A DNA stretch of 64,000 nt from Heligmosomoides polygyrus polygyrus (GCA_947396885.1 OX377205.1:78092969-78156968), one strand, 5' to 3'. Shown: positions 11,565 to 22,663, counted from the stretch's first letter. A program made the numbers and translations. Notes: generated by a model not told the origin, from the letters alone.

Positions 11565-12818
11565 ACTCCTTATTCTCACAATGTGGTTTTTCTGAATGCT
11601 ATGTTTTCTATAACACACCTTGGAGATTTATGTTTGTGTATTTGTGAAAGTAAATTCAATGTTCAGTCGAAACTTGAAGCTGATGCCGTTTACTGTTTCT
11701 AATGACAATCGTCGCAGTTCTGCCAAGAGAAATCAGAAAACTGCTCGACCATTGGGTTCACTTTTTGGAGACTATGTGGATGATTGGGTTTCTGATGTTA
11801 TAATGTTATGATCTATGAAATAAAAAAGTGACTTTCAAGTTCTATGCTAACTTCCGTGTTGTTCCCTCCAAGCAGGGTTCTGGAGCTTCCTCGAAAACAT
11901 CGCCATAAAACGGGTATCTTTGGCATCGGCCTACTTTTGACGATTCGGCTGCTGGACGCTAACTTCGTGAACAAGCAGCAGACGATGGATTTGTTTAAGG
12001 GCTTCTCAGTGGTGGAATGCTCAACCGTGACTCTGTGAATCGCTGTCAGGTGTGACCAGAATTCCCATGACGTCAAAATGTTCCGGCGCAGCAGCAGCTA
12101 CGTGGGGCAGTCCTGCATTCTGAAGGAGACAGCACGAGTTTATTTGTTTATTCATTCCAACGAGCGCTTACTATAGAAGAATAAGCGAGTACAAATCGAC
12201 CAAGACCAGAATTAACAAACGCAAAGAAATTTTTTTTGAAACAGACCTAGAAATAAAAACAATGAATTGGTTATCGGTCCTCCAGTGGGAAAAGAAAAAA
12301 AGGAAAATTTTAATTAATACATTTCGCTCAGCTATTCTTTTTTGCATGACGTGGGCAACGCTGGGTAAAGCGTTACCCATCATGAGCTTTGAGCATGCGC
12401 GGTAAATCCAAACCTGGATTTTCAGCAGTTAGGTACTAGAGTCGCGGATGCTGCAGTGCAGGGTAGCTACAAAGTCCAAATTTATCATATGGCACCCGAC
12501 GACATGGGTAGCTATCGCCAGTAGAGTAGAAGTAGAATGGACCATCCAACTAAACTGTGCCTTATTTAGCCAACTAAACGAAAGTGAGCCTTTGCAGTTT
12601 AACCGCAGTCCAAACAAAGAATATGTATTTTCCTAAGACTGTCAGATTTCGGCTCAAACTGTACGAAAGAAGAACCTTGAAAGGAAAAAGTGGTGCTGTC
12701 GCATTAATAAGGCTTTTGCAGCTCGAAGGAGCTGTCGACACTAAAATTTTTATGTGCTCTGAAACGAAAATTTGGCAGAAGGAGAGACCGTTATCCATGG
12801 AGCCCCTCCTTCTCCCGT
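11565..12818. other. Mostly unrecognised; possible reversed LINE tail
   Basis: TTTATTTGTTTATTCATTCC at about 12138 resembles the complement of the AATA tails of CR1-like ends, so reverse-strand LINE UTR may follow it. Nothing else is recognised. Confidence 0.3.
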
Positions 12819-12889
12819 TTAAGATGCAATATTCTGCAGCTTCTGCCTGGTTAAATGGCGGACAGAAGCTGCAAAATATTGCATCTTAA
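12819..12889. repeat. 71-bp near-perfect hairpin with TTAA ends
   Basis: Arms 12819-12845 and 12863-12889 are 27 nt each and differ at one base. They begin TTAAGATGCAATATT and end with its complement, and the loop is 17 nt. It could be a tiny TTAA-bounded MITE or a miRNA-precursor-like hairpin. The sequence alone does not decide. Confidence 0.75.
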
Positions 12890-13819
12890 TCGCTTACGTC
12901 GCCGCCCATTCGACAGTGCTCGACAGGAATTAAAAGTAGGCAGTTGAAGCAAGCAAGATAGAATGGTGAAAGTAGATTGGCATCATCACTTTTATGGCAC
13001 TTAAAACATCTCAGCCCCCTCTGAACAGAAGGCCTCCAAAACTCTTTTCAAGGAAATAATTCAAGGCACTTCAATTATTTCCTTGCTTCGTATCTCGTGT
13101 TTCTTTATTAGGCGAGTCACCGTGGCTCCATACAGGTTCCTCCCTTCTCTTCATTCTTTCAGGTGCTGGCGTCAGTGGTTCTGTTGGACCTTAGATGAAG
13201 TGAAACTTCAAGCAGAAGCAGGAACTTTAACCCCTTGACTTTCACCACGAGCAACGTCGTGTTGCCCCAATGGAGTCACGTCTAACGTTAGCCAGCACCT
13301 GCCACCTTTCTAGCGAGGCCTACAGTATTGAGTCGGTATCGTGTTCTGGTATGAATGAGCCTAATCAGTAGCTCCAGTATTGGGTCGCTTTCAGATTTCT
13401 TTGAAATGCGTCGTAATTATTCCATTCTCTGGACGAGCGAACGCACACAAGGTTTATGCGATCCGTGCTTGCTCTCGTTGTTATGTCTACTGCTGGACCT
13501 ATCCAATCTCATTTCAGTCTCACGAGCTTCCGAAGCATTAAGCCTAGACAGCGGCTAGCGTAACGAGCTCTTTCGTGAACATCTCCCCGGCATACAAATG
13601 AAGTACATGGATCCTCTGCTTTGTCCTGGACGTCGTAAGCCCATAGTCTAATTGGATTTGGAAATGGGAAAAACGTGCCCGACATTTAGTCCCTTTGTGC
13701 ACTCTCTCCAGAACCCTTGCAGTTTGACCACGGGATTCATAGAAGCACTGAATGTGAGCATACAGTTTTTGCTTGTGTAACGGGCACCATGTTGGAAATA
13801 ATCGAGGGACCCAGACATC
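12890..13819. other. No recognised feature
   Basis: No motif or repeat is recognised before the RTE fragment begins. Confidence 0.4.
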
Positions 13820-14410
13820 CCATGCAGCAAGGTAAGAGGTTTACATATCTGTTGAGATGTCGCAAAGGAGATCTGGATGGGCCCTCACTAAATCCTTCGA
13901 CATTTTCTCGCTGTAATGCTTCGACGATCCACCTATGTATTCGACTCCACTGTTCTTCCTGCCCTAACATACGCCTCAGAGACTTGGGCTATACGAAAGC
14001 AGGATGAACACGCGATCAACGTCGCGCAGCGTGGAGTCGAGAGGACGATGATCGGAGTGACACGACTCACGCAAGTGAGGAAATGCCTCCGGAGTTCCAA
14101 GCTTCGCCGACGTTCGAAGCGCGTTCAGAAACGCTGTCGCGTAGGCCAAGTTGTCGAAAATTAGGTGGGCCGGCCACGTAATGCGCTTCGCAGACACCCG
14201 CTGGACGAGAGCCGTCACCGACTGGATTCCGCGGGATGTCAAGAGAACACCAGGACGCCCACGCCCTGAACGACCGATGACGCTCTTCGTGTCCCTCGAG
14301 CGGGGAGGATCCATTGGAGCACTCTGGCAGGCGACAGGGACGAATCGAGCCGCTGCTGGCGCCCGCTCAAGCAAGTCGATGATCAACGGGACGACAGGTG
14401 ATACAGGTGA
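13820..14410 (+). pseudogene. RTE ORF C-terminal end (RTE-B)
   Basis: Translated blocks follow the RTE C-terminal order: [66 protein letters not shown], and [12 protein letters not shown] at the end. There are frameshifts between blocks near 14150 and 14270. The end GACAGGTGATACAGGTGAA is shared with the copies at 18640-18957 and 32665-33080. It is a 5'-truncated retrocopy with no reverse-transcriptase core. Confidence 0.8.
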
Positions 14411-15220
14411 ATGCTTCGACGAGAGTGTCCGTTATATTCCGTTGGTGCAAAAGAAATGCAGGTTTTATGCTTTACTGGTTTCAACAGCATTTTTCAAATA
14501 AGCTAATATTATTTCACAAGGTATCCTACATTGTTGGAAAACTCATCATATGCGCATTCGAAAAATGTATCTGGAATTTAATTCAAGCCACTTATTCAAT
14601 TTATTTTCAGATGTCCAAACGCAATTTTCGCCACATTCTCCGGCTTTGGATGAGATCGAGAGGCTTGTTTTTGGTTCAGTCGCTAAGCAAATGTCGCCTG
14701 TCATAAAAAAGTATCCAATTCTCATAGCAGGTCACTATCCGTTCAAGTATCGGATCGTTGGCACTGCACAAAAGATGGGCCGACGATTTTTCTGACTTTC
14801 GGTCGATTTAGTTTCCTTGGTCTTCCCAGTTTGCGTCAAACGGCGAGCAACTGTTATGTGATGGACGTCGAGGTTCACGGCAGTATCTCCGAGGTTTTAG
14901 GTGGATCAGCTTCGACTGAAGCCTTCAATGGATCATTATCAACGGCTGCCATGTGGTTCATCTTCAAGGCCGGTGTTGCCGGCACGAAGCTTTTGGAGCC
15001 AGCGCTGTACTGTGCATTCTTTGGTACTTCGTTGGTCCCATAATTCGTTAACATTCCTGGTGATTTTCGCGGAAGACCGGCTCAGTTTCAACATGTAGAA
15101 ATAAATTTAACAAAAATCGCCTTGAGACATCTGAAAAGCCAGATTATTTTTTGAATAAGCGGCTTGAATGAAATTTCAATTCAAATTTTGAAATCGCAAA
15201 TGAAAAGCTTTCCAACATTG
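14411..15220. other. No recognised feature
   Basis: Short frames only. No family match. Confidence 0.4.
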
Positions 15221-15232
15221 TATATACCTTAT
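15221..15232 (+). repeat. Target-site duplication, left
   Basis: TATATACCTTAT, repeated exactly at 15519-15530, brackets the SINE-A at 15233-15518. Confidence 0.9.
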
Positions 15233-15518
15233 GGGCGCGTGGAGCGCAGTCGGAGGAGGCGCCGGCTGCACCCGATACCAGGTTCCTGGTTCGGATTTCC
15301 CGCCCAGGCCAACCAAGCCTTCCATCCCTCCGGGGTCGGTGAATTGATACCAGACTTGTCTGGGAAGGACAAAGCACTGACTTGTTCATCGGCTGGCCAC
15401 CGCAAGTCATTGTATGGCCAAATACGCATTCAGCTCGCCTCCGCGACATCCCGTAAAAGTAGAATGCGTGGCGCATCCCAAAGGGGATTGAATAATGCCG
15501 TCCTTTATCCTTATCCTC
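15233..15518 (+). mobile_element. SINE-A, young full-length copy
   Basis: A 286-bp element exactly bracketed by a 12-bp target duplication, which defines the family boundaries. The head GGGCGCGTGGAGCGCAGTCG and CTGGTTCGGATTTCCC correspond to Pol III A and B boxes. Other copies keep a better A box (TAGCGCAGCCGG at 28302, TAGCACAGTCGG at 23632). It ends in a CCTTTATCC-type tail. It encodes no protein, and movement would depend on a LINE enzyme supplied in trans. About 22 copies or pieces lie in this window. Confidence 0.9.
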
Positions 15519-15530
15519 TATATACCTTAT
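15519..15530 (+). repeat. Target-site duplication, right
   Basis: Exact match to 15221-15232. Confidence 0.9.
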
Positions 15531-15950
15531 GAAAAAGTCTTAGTTTGTTTTAAAAAATTGTGTTGAAACCAATAAAACGAAAACCTACTTTTGCACAAAG
15601 TTAATACATATTGGTCACCTGCCTTTGCGACTCGATGCCACTAAACCGTTTGGGCACTACTAGGCGCCTTTTCAGTTCTTTGGGGCGCGCCATGCACTCA
15701 GTTAGAGAGTGCAGAAATAATGTCAGCTGTTAAAGGAAAAGGATAAAGTATGAGGTTAATGAATCCATTTCGGGGAGCACCACGCACATGTTATCATGTC
15801 TAAAGAGTGTAGCTAATTCTCTGAGACGGTATCAATGGAAACCGTGGTCTCTCTTAACGTGGCCGAACTCTAGATCGGCTCATAGTACATGCAAAAGCAC
15901 GTGCCTCCTCGGACTGCTCTGCACGTTCCCATTCTCTATTGTGTGTTATA
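15531..15950. other. No recognised feature
   Basis: Nothing recognisable between two SINE-A copies. Confidence 0.4.
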
Positions 15951-16206
15951 GGATAAAAGATAAAGGAAGGCGTTAGTCAACCCCTGTTGGGGTGTGCCAC
16001 ACATTCTACTTCTATGGGATGTCGTGGAGGCGACTTCAATGCGTACTTGGCCTATGTGATGATTTGCGGTGGTTAGCCGATGAACAATTTAGTGTTTTGT
16101 CCTTTCCAGATAAGTCCGGTACCAATTCACCGACCCCGGAGAGAAGAAAGGCTTGGTTGTCCTGGGCGGGAAGCCTGGAGTCGGGTACACGCGACAGCCA
16201 ACGCCT
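15951..16206 (-). mobile_element. SINE-A, reverse copy
   Basis: Complement of the tail (GGATAAAAGATAAAGGAAGG), then GTGCCACACATTCTACTTC and CCAGATAAGTCCGGTACCAA. It ends within the head near CGCGACAGCC. Confidence 0.8.
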
Positions 16207-16629
16207 AAACTGCGGAAATTTCTAGGTCTATTGCAGCCTTTTCTCGGCGACGTTTTACCAACGTCTAGTCCTCGATCGACATTCAGACAAATTTAACGAT
16301 CAATATGTAGTTATGACTACAATATGATCAATATGTTGGCAGCATTCTGGAGCCATGCTCGATCTCACAGAGCCAGCAGAACCCGAAATCTTTGCCATAC
16401 CGTTCTCGCAATCGTCGAACGAATCTAACGTTGGTCGCATGTTTATCCGGCTAAAGTGTCCTCTAAAAGCATCTCTGCTATCTGGTATGATATATTTACG
16501 AAATAGGCGGTGAATTGTGAAGCTGCTGCTGCACAGCCGTCGCTGATATTCTTTTTGGATTGGTTGGCGTTTAGGAAAGAATTGGAAGCAACCGTCTGCG
16601 ATAAGAGGGACCAGTTGGAAGCTTTTAAT

Positions 16630-16893
16630 GGGCACGTAATAGCACAGTCGTAAGAGACGCTGGATGTCGCATGCACTCCGAATAGAGAATCTTGATTCGG
16701 GTCCCGGCCAGTCCAACCAGACCTTCACCTCTATGGGGTTAGTGAAATGGCATCAGATTTGTCTGCAATGAAAGCAACGCCGGCCTGTCCATTGTCCATC
16801 AGCTGGCCACTGAAAGAATGCGAATTGGGCAAAGATACGCATTCCAATTACCTCCACGAAGAAGAGCGTGTGGTGCGTGCCAAAGAAGGACTC
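16630..16893 (+). mobile_element. SINE-A copy
   Basis: Starts GGGCACGTAATAGCACAGTC. The B-box region is GATTCGGGTCCCGG and the 3' part is GAGCGTGTGGTGCGTGCC. It abuts the reverse SINE-B at 16896. Confidence 0.75.
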
Positions 16894-16912
16894 ATTAGCG
16901 ATCAAAGCTCTG

Positions 16913-16986
16913 GCGCCGGGTGAGACTCCAACCCTCACCTCCTGCTGACCGGGCAGGAATGCTCTACGCCATTACATTACCGGCGC
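16913..16986 (-). mobile_element. tRNA-like cassette of SINE-B, reverse
   Basis: A 74-nt cassette like 7746-7819, with both acceptor strands (GCGCCGG and CCGGCGC) fully paired. The B box has decayed to GGTTGGAGTCT. Flanks again contain TTCGATCAA upstream and TTTGATCG downstream on the minus strand. Similarity continues upstream to about 17040 (GTGAGTGCTGAT, GTGGATGTTGCA). Confidence 0.75.
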
Positions 16987-17176
16987 TGCTTGATCGAATG
17001 CAACATCCACCCGTGGAATCCATCAGCACTCACCCGTATGTCGAGATGAGCCTGCCACTGATATCAGCATGGAACTATAATACAGCGGAGGGTCTTGATA
17101 GAAATGACTCAATTCAGTTTGCTTAAGCATTATGGCTTTAAAAACTGAACTGGCCCGTATCGGGTTCGATCAGACA

Positions 17177-17242
17177 GCGCCGGCGGTGTAATGGCGTGAA
17201 CTTTCCGCCCGGTCAGCGGCAGGTACGGGTCTCGCGCGGCGC
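17177..17242 (+). mobile_element. tRNA-like cassette of SINE-B, deleted form
   Basis: Begins GCGCCGGCGGTGTAATGGCG and ends GGCGC, but about 8 nt of the T arm are missing. GTTCGATCAG precedes it and CTTCGATCG follows, as in the other copies. Confidence 0.7.
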
Positions 17243-17360
17243 TAGAGCTTCGATCGTATCAAAACACGATATGAGAGCTTACAATCGCGATACCAGCCAT
17301 CTGAGCTTTAAAGCAACTGAATTGAATGATTTTGGTATCCATTCCGCAAAATTCCGACGA

Positions 17361-17625
17361 TCGCATGTAGTACAGTGATAAGAGATGCCAGCTCTCGCGT
17401 ACACCCCGATTCGATTCATGGTTGGGTGGATTCGCCAGCCATCCACCTGGGGTCGCTGAATTTGTACCAAACTTCTTTGGGAAGGTGAGTCACTACTTCT
17501 CTATAGGATAACCATCGAATTCACTATACTGGCCAAATGCGCTTTCAAATTGCCTCCACGATATTTCCAAAAATAAAATGCATGACTTTTCAAAGAGAAT
17601 GGCCGTCACTCCTCCTTATCCTTTT
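17361..17625 (+). mobile_element. SINE-A copy
   Basis: A diverged copy: TGTAGTACAGTG at the head, CAGCCATCCACCTGGGGTCG in the body, and TCCTCCTTATCC at the tail. Confidence 0.7.
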
Positions 17626-18033
17626 GTTGCGATCACATTTCTCGGATGAACTCGAAACGAAAAAGCTTTCTGTTCATCATAAGGTTCGAGATTTCGATTT
17701 TATTGTTTCTTTCGAATGATCGAAGAAATCGAAACGAGTGAAGCGCTCAGTTCAGCTGACCAAATGTTTACGAGGCGAATCAGGCGTCAGGTAAACAGAA
17801 CTCGTACATGTGAGGCAGTATGAGAAGAAAACAACTGTCCCGCCTAATCACCTGACAAAAAGCACAGACATTCTAGGCGTTTTTAATCGAAAACAGGTGG
17901 AGGTTGGAGAAATCGAAGGGACGAGCCACGAGAGAGCCTGCGGCTGAGCCGCTGCCGCTGCTCGCTGCTACTGCCGTTGGCCAGGCAGTGGAGGCAAAGC
18001 ATTGTGTTGTTCGTTCGTTCGTGTGTGCGCGCC

Positions 18034-18199
18034 ATGTCTGGGCAGCTCCATATCATGTGCGAGCATAATCGGACCGATGAAATGAATGTCGCAACAAGCC
18101 CCAGGCGGCAGTCGTCGCAGGGCTCAAAGATCTTCGAGGAATTACGGGGAGCTCAGTGCATAATAGCCAGACTGAGTGGTGACACTGCCGTCGAGCTAG
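18034..18199 (+). CDS. Candidate host first exon
   Basis: A good-context ATG (GCGCCATGT) opens a frame beginning MSGQLHIMCEHNRTDEM. It stays open, with polar residues, to VELG, where GTAGGT makes a plausible splice donor at 18200. The upstream 100 bp is GC-rich and carries a short TTCG repeat, unlike the surrounding DNA. No domain is recognised and no second exon was found downstream. This is the best host-gene candidate in the window, but weak. Confidence 0.3.
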
Positions 18200-18384
18200 G
18201 TAGGTCGGAGATGTAATTTGAGCGCCGGGAAAGCCTGGATTTTCCTTCAGAACGGGTTAACGACGAGACCGGTGGACACCGAAAGACGGAATTATGTTCA
18301 AGGCATTTGCTTACACTTGCTGTTTTTATTGTTAGGCCTGGAGCGGCTACTACAGAGGTACTGGGCTGCAACACTGCCTGCGGT

Positions 18385-18460
18385 TTCGTTGAGACCAAAA
18401 CTCCTGCGCCGGACGGGACTCTCCAACCCGCGAACTTTGCTATCCGGATAGTATGCTACA
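18385..18460 (-). mobile_element. SINE-B head fragment, reverse
   Basis: On the minus strand it reads CGGGTTGGAGAGTCCCGTCC, a decayed B box and T arm, then GGCGCAGGAGTTTTGG, as in the other SINE-B copies. The 5' half is lost. Confidence 0.5.
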
Positions 18461-18639
18461 CCTTATACTACAGGGGCTTTTTTATTAAACACTTAACGTT
18501 CGCGATATCCACATGGCAATAACCAGAATTTAGTAGTGAAGTGCTTACATGATATACTTTGAAGTAGAGATAGAAAACCCTGAAATGACAGAAAGCCCTG
18601 CTCAGAATTGGCAGTTATACAGAGGAAAAGACCATAGCA

Positions 18640-18957
18640 GATAGCAGGCGTTGTGGCATGGGCCAAATCGTCAAAAATTAGGTGGGCCGGCCACTTAATC
18701 CATTGCGACAGCCGCTGGACGGTCGAAAGCTGTCACCGACTAGACTCCACGGATATCAAGAGAATACCGGGAGGATCACCAACGCGTTGATCGCCTTTCT
18801 TCATGAATGTCCTGCACGAAATATATGACGCTCTTCGTGTCCGTCGGACGAGGAGGATCCATTGGAGCAATCTGGCACGCGACAGGAACGAATGGCGACA
18901 CTGCTGACGTCCGCTCGAGCAATCGTGATCAATACGACGACAGGTGATACAAAGAAA
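18640..18957 (+). pseudogene. RTE-B C-terminal end
   Basis: The nucleotide sequence matches 14140-14400, e.g. AAAATTAGGTGGGCCGGCCA and GACGCTCTTCGTGTCCGTCG, with the same 3' end ACGACAGGTGATACA. Several frameshifts. Confidence 0.75.
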
Positions 18958-19520
18958 TAGGTGGAAGCAAAGTCTAAGCGATGTTCGCTTATTTTGGCTT
19001 AAGGTTCAGGGCACCAAAACACACCCTGTGAGCCGCCTTCTTGCATGAGAAATATAAATCCACTTAATCTCAATTTTACCGTCTGGCGTATTGACAAATA
19101 GGTAAATGGCATTCTTTCTTAGTGGGACGGGAACAGATAATTTTTTTTTGGATTAATAGTTGTTTGTTATAATGTGGAATCAAGAAAAATAGTAGAAAAT
19201 GGTTTTCGAAGCGTCTGAGTAAAACACTAGTTTTCTCCAACCATCGCGAAGTTTTAAGACGCAGTCAAATAATCACTTTTGTTATTTGATAATCTACTCC
19301 TGGAATAATTCGAAATGGAATCGATTGAGCAAGCTAGCAAATAGGAGCAGAATATGGACTGAAAAATCGGCTGAAAATGTACCCTATTCAGATAAAGGGA
19401 AAGCTACCACTTTTCCGAGAAGCAACTACAATTAATTAAATAAATAATTGACTCATCCGCACCAAAGTTACAGGGTACGGAAAAGAAAGCTTTTTTCGAT
19501 CGGATTATATTCGCAGCGGT
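18958..19520. other. No recognised feature
   Basis: AT-rich flank of the full-length RTE insertion. Confidence 0.4.
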
Positions 19521-19537
19521 ACTCCAGGTGTAACAGT
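19521..19537 (+). repeat. RTE-A target-site duplication, left
   Basis: ACTCCAGGTGTAACAGT, repeated exactly at 22684-22700. Confidence 0.95.
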
Positions 19538-19540
19538 AGA

Positions 19541-19613
19541 GCCGAGTTAGCCTAGTGGTTAGTAGTGTAGTTTCATGCACAAACGGTCACAGGTTCGACT
19601 CCCGGCTCGGGCA
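19541..19613 (+). promoter_or_regulatory. tRNA-like 5' head of RTE-A
   Basis: An A box TAGCCTAGTGG (19548-19558) and an exact B box GGTTCGACTCC (19592-19602) stand 33 nt apart. GTTT-loop-AAAC forms an anticodon-like arm with TGC in the middle of a 7-nt loop. GCCGAG and CTCGGGC close the ends with one bulge, but the T stem is only partly paired. It is a tRNA-derived or tRNA-mimicking module, not a functional tRNA. It starts 3 nt inside the element, and the first ATG (19618) lies 5 nt after it, so it is almost the whole 5' leader. A Pol III or structural role is inferred. Confidence 0.8.
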
Positions 19614-19617
19614 CGCC

Positions 19618-22600
19618 ATGCCCTGCAAAAATTGCAAAAATGCCAACGGTTCCAGCGTCAGGCCCAGGTTGACAGGCCGGCTGATGGAGAAACCTCGTCA
19701 CAAAACCATGATCACAAGTCGCAATAGAATCAGTGTAAAGGCTAGGACGTCACCCGGAAGTGGCGCACAGAACCCCCGCCCGAGTTCTGTGGTCAGTATG
19801 CGAGGGCTACCGAGGGCCGAACGACCTCGGCTAAAGAAGCTAGTTCGACTGGGGACTCTGAATGTGGGAACGCTGACCGGGAGATCTAGGGAAGTGGCTG
19901 ACCTGATGAAGCGCAGAAGGATACAAGTCCTGTGTCTGCAGGAAACGCGATGGAAAGGGGCGAAAGCCAAGGAGATCGGAGAAGGGGTCAAGCTGTACTA
20001 CAACGGAGAGGACACCAAGAGGAACGGGGTAGGGATAGCTGTCGCAGAGTCCCTCAAGGATTCAGTAGCGGCTGTCCAAAGAATAAACGACCGCATCATG
20101 TCACTGCGGCTGGACACGAAGGAGGGTTACTGGACCATCATGTCTGTCTACGCTCCGCAGACCGGATGCTCCGAGCACGACAAGGATGACTTCTACCTCT
20201 CGCTCGAGGAAGCCATAAGGTCCGTACCAGAAGGCGACTACCTCTCCATAGCAGGGGACATGAACGGGCATGTGGGAGTGGCAGAAGAGGAGTGGAAAGG
20301 GTTCATGGAGGAAAAGGGATCGGCCTGGTAAACCCGGATGGAGAACGAATTCTGGATCTGGCTATCGCCCAGGACCTGGCTGTCTGTAGCACCTTCTTCG
20401 CGAAGAGGGAGAGCCAGAAGGTGACCTATGCTAGCGGAGGAAGAAGAACTGAGGTCGACCACATCCTGGTTCGAAGGGCTGCCCTGAAAACAGTCCGGAA
20501 TGTGAAGGTCATTCCGGGAGAAGACGTGGCATCACAGCACAGACCCTTGGTAGCCGACCTTAGCATAACTCTACCCACCAGGCCCAAAGTGAGGACGGAA
20601 CCCAGGATCCGTTGGTGGAGACTGCGGGGTTCAGAGCGGAACGAGCTACGAAGGGCAGTGCTCGAAGCAGGCCTTCCAGATCCTGCTGGTCCCGTGAATG
20701 AGACCTGGAGGAGGGTAGCCGAAACAATCCTGAGATGTGCCAAGGAAACCCTGGGAGAAACAAAGGGAGGAACCAGAGGGAATAAATCGGCATGGTTCTG
20801 GAACGAAGAGGTGCAGGCTGCGGTGAAGAGGAAGAAAGAGGCCTACAAGCTGTGGCAAAAGACGAGGGCACCCGAGCATCTCACAGCCTACAGGAAGCTG
20901 AAGAGGCTGGCAAAAACAGCTGTAGCGAAGGCAAAGAACGCGGAAATGGATGCCCTGTACGAGAAACTAGACGGGCCAGAGGGAGAGAAGTTCGCCATCC
21001 GCCTGGCCAAGGCGCGTCATAGAGCTAGCCTCGACATTCGAGTAGTGAAGACTGTGAAGAGTGCTGACGGTAGAGTGTTACGGAAGCCGGTCGAGGTCAG
21101 AGAGAGATGGGAGGAGTACTTCAAGGAACTCCTGAACGAGGAGTTCCCTCGTCGGGAGGCCGAGGAAGAACAGCCAACGGAAGGACCCATCCCACCCTGG
21201 ACCCAAGAAGAGGTTCGCAAGGCCATACGGAAGATGAAACTCGGAAAGGCAGCAGGGCCTGACGGTGTGCCAGTAGAGGCTTGGAAGGTGCTCGGGGACC
21301 TCGGAATCAACTGGCTGACGCAGTTCCTCAACAGAATCACGAAAGAAGGTAAGATGCCGGATGACTGGAGGAACAGCACCATAGTCCCCATCTTCAAGCA
21401 GAAGGGAGACGCTTCCGAATGCTCCAACTACCGAGGGATCAAACTGATCTCACACACGATGAAGATCTACGAACGACTGGTAGACTCAAGGCTGAGGGAG
21501 ATGGTACCCATCTCCCAGGTGCAGTGGGGCTTCATGCCTGAGAGGTCCACCACAGACGCCATCTTTATCGTTCGTCAGGTGATGGAGAAATATCGGGAGA
21601 AACGAAAACCCTGCTACCTGGCATCCTGGATCTGGAGAAGGCCTACGACAGGCTAGCTCGGGCCGTAATCTGGAATGCCCTTCGAGGAAGGGGTGTCCCG
21701 GAACGTCTGATCACGGTCATAAGGGACATGTACGAGGGCTCGAAAGCGGCGATACGAACTCCACACGGGGTGACAAGGAAAGTGGACATCACAGTGGGGG
21801 TACACCAAGGGTCGGCTCTGAGCCCGTTCCTCTTCCTGCTGACGCTTGACTCTATAGTGAACCACCGCGAGAAAGACCCTCTCAGAACGATCCTCTACGC
21901 GGACGACATCGCCCTAGTAGCCGACAACCAGGAGGAGCTGGAGGAGAAGGTGCAGCTGTGGCAGAGAGCCCTTGCGGACAACGGCCTACGGCTGAACGTG
22001 AAGAAGACGAAGTTCATCAGCTCTGAGCAGTGCGCTGGATCGATCCTAGACTGCCAAGGGGAAACGATCGAGAAGGTGGAAGAATTCCGCTACCTCGGAA
22101 GTGACCTATCCGAGGAAGGAAGTGTGGACCAGGCGGTCAGGGGACGGATAAACGCAGCCTGGCTCAAGTGGAGGGAGTCCACAGGGATCCTCTGCGACCG
22201 TAGATGCTCCAGGACGCTCAAAGGAAAGCTCTATAGAACAGTTGTAAGACCTGCCCTCCTCTACGGCAGTGAGTGCTGGGCCCTGGGTAAGGCGCAGGAG
22301 CGGCAACTGCACGCGGCAGAGATGACGATGCTGAGGTGGGCATGTGGATGGACCCGTCGGGACAGGGTGCGAAACGAGGATGTTAGGGCAGTGATGAAGA
22401 CTGCCCCGATCCAGCTGAAGATGAGAGAGCAGCGCCTGAGGTGGTATGGACACGTCCTCAGAAGACCAGAGGATCACCCCACAAGGTTGGCCCTAGATTA
22501 CGAGGCACCCGGAAAGCGTCCGAGAGGAGCCCCTAGGAAAAGATGGAAGGACGTCATCAAGAGAGATCTCGCCGAAGTCGGCGCCACGGCAGATGACGCC

Positions 22601-22663
22601 CTTGATAGGATGAGGTGGCGACAGATCACAAGAACAGCGGACCCTGCGACTGCGCGGGACTAA
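19618..22663 (+). pseudogene. RTE-A endonuclease/reverse transcriptase ORF, two frameshifts
   Basis: The protein would nick target DNA and copy its RNA at the nick. The ATG at 19618 is preferred because it directly follows the head. Endonuclease motifs: LNVGT (N82), LQETRW (E109), SVYAP (Y178), GDMNGH (D214, N216), then TEVDHIL and SQHRPL. Reverse-transcriptase motifs: GKAAGPDGVP, NYRGIKL, LDLEKAYDR, GVHQGSALSP, LYADDIAL and FRYLGSDLS. The C-terminal region has LRWYGHVLR and GKRPRGAPRKRW. The frame drops by one base near 20292-20330 and again near 21620-21628. Both look like single-base losses. Catalytic residues are otherwise intact and no stops occur within the three blocks. Confidence 0.9.

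Noticed and set aside
19541..19613. Functional tRNA-Ala (anticodon-like TGC)
   Set aside because: The T stem and acceptor are mispaired and the sequence lies inside the boundaries of a retrotransposon.
19698..22477. Long minus-strand frames of 97-136 codons opposite RTE-A
   Set aside because: They are antisense shadows of the GC-rich RTE coding frame and show no motif.
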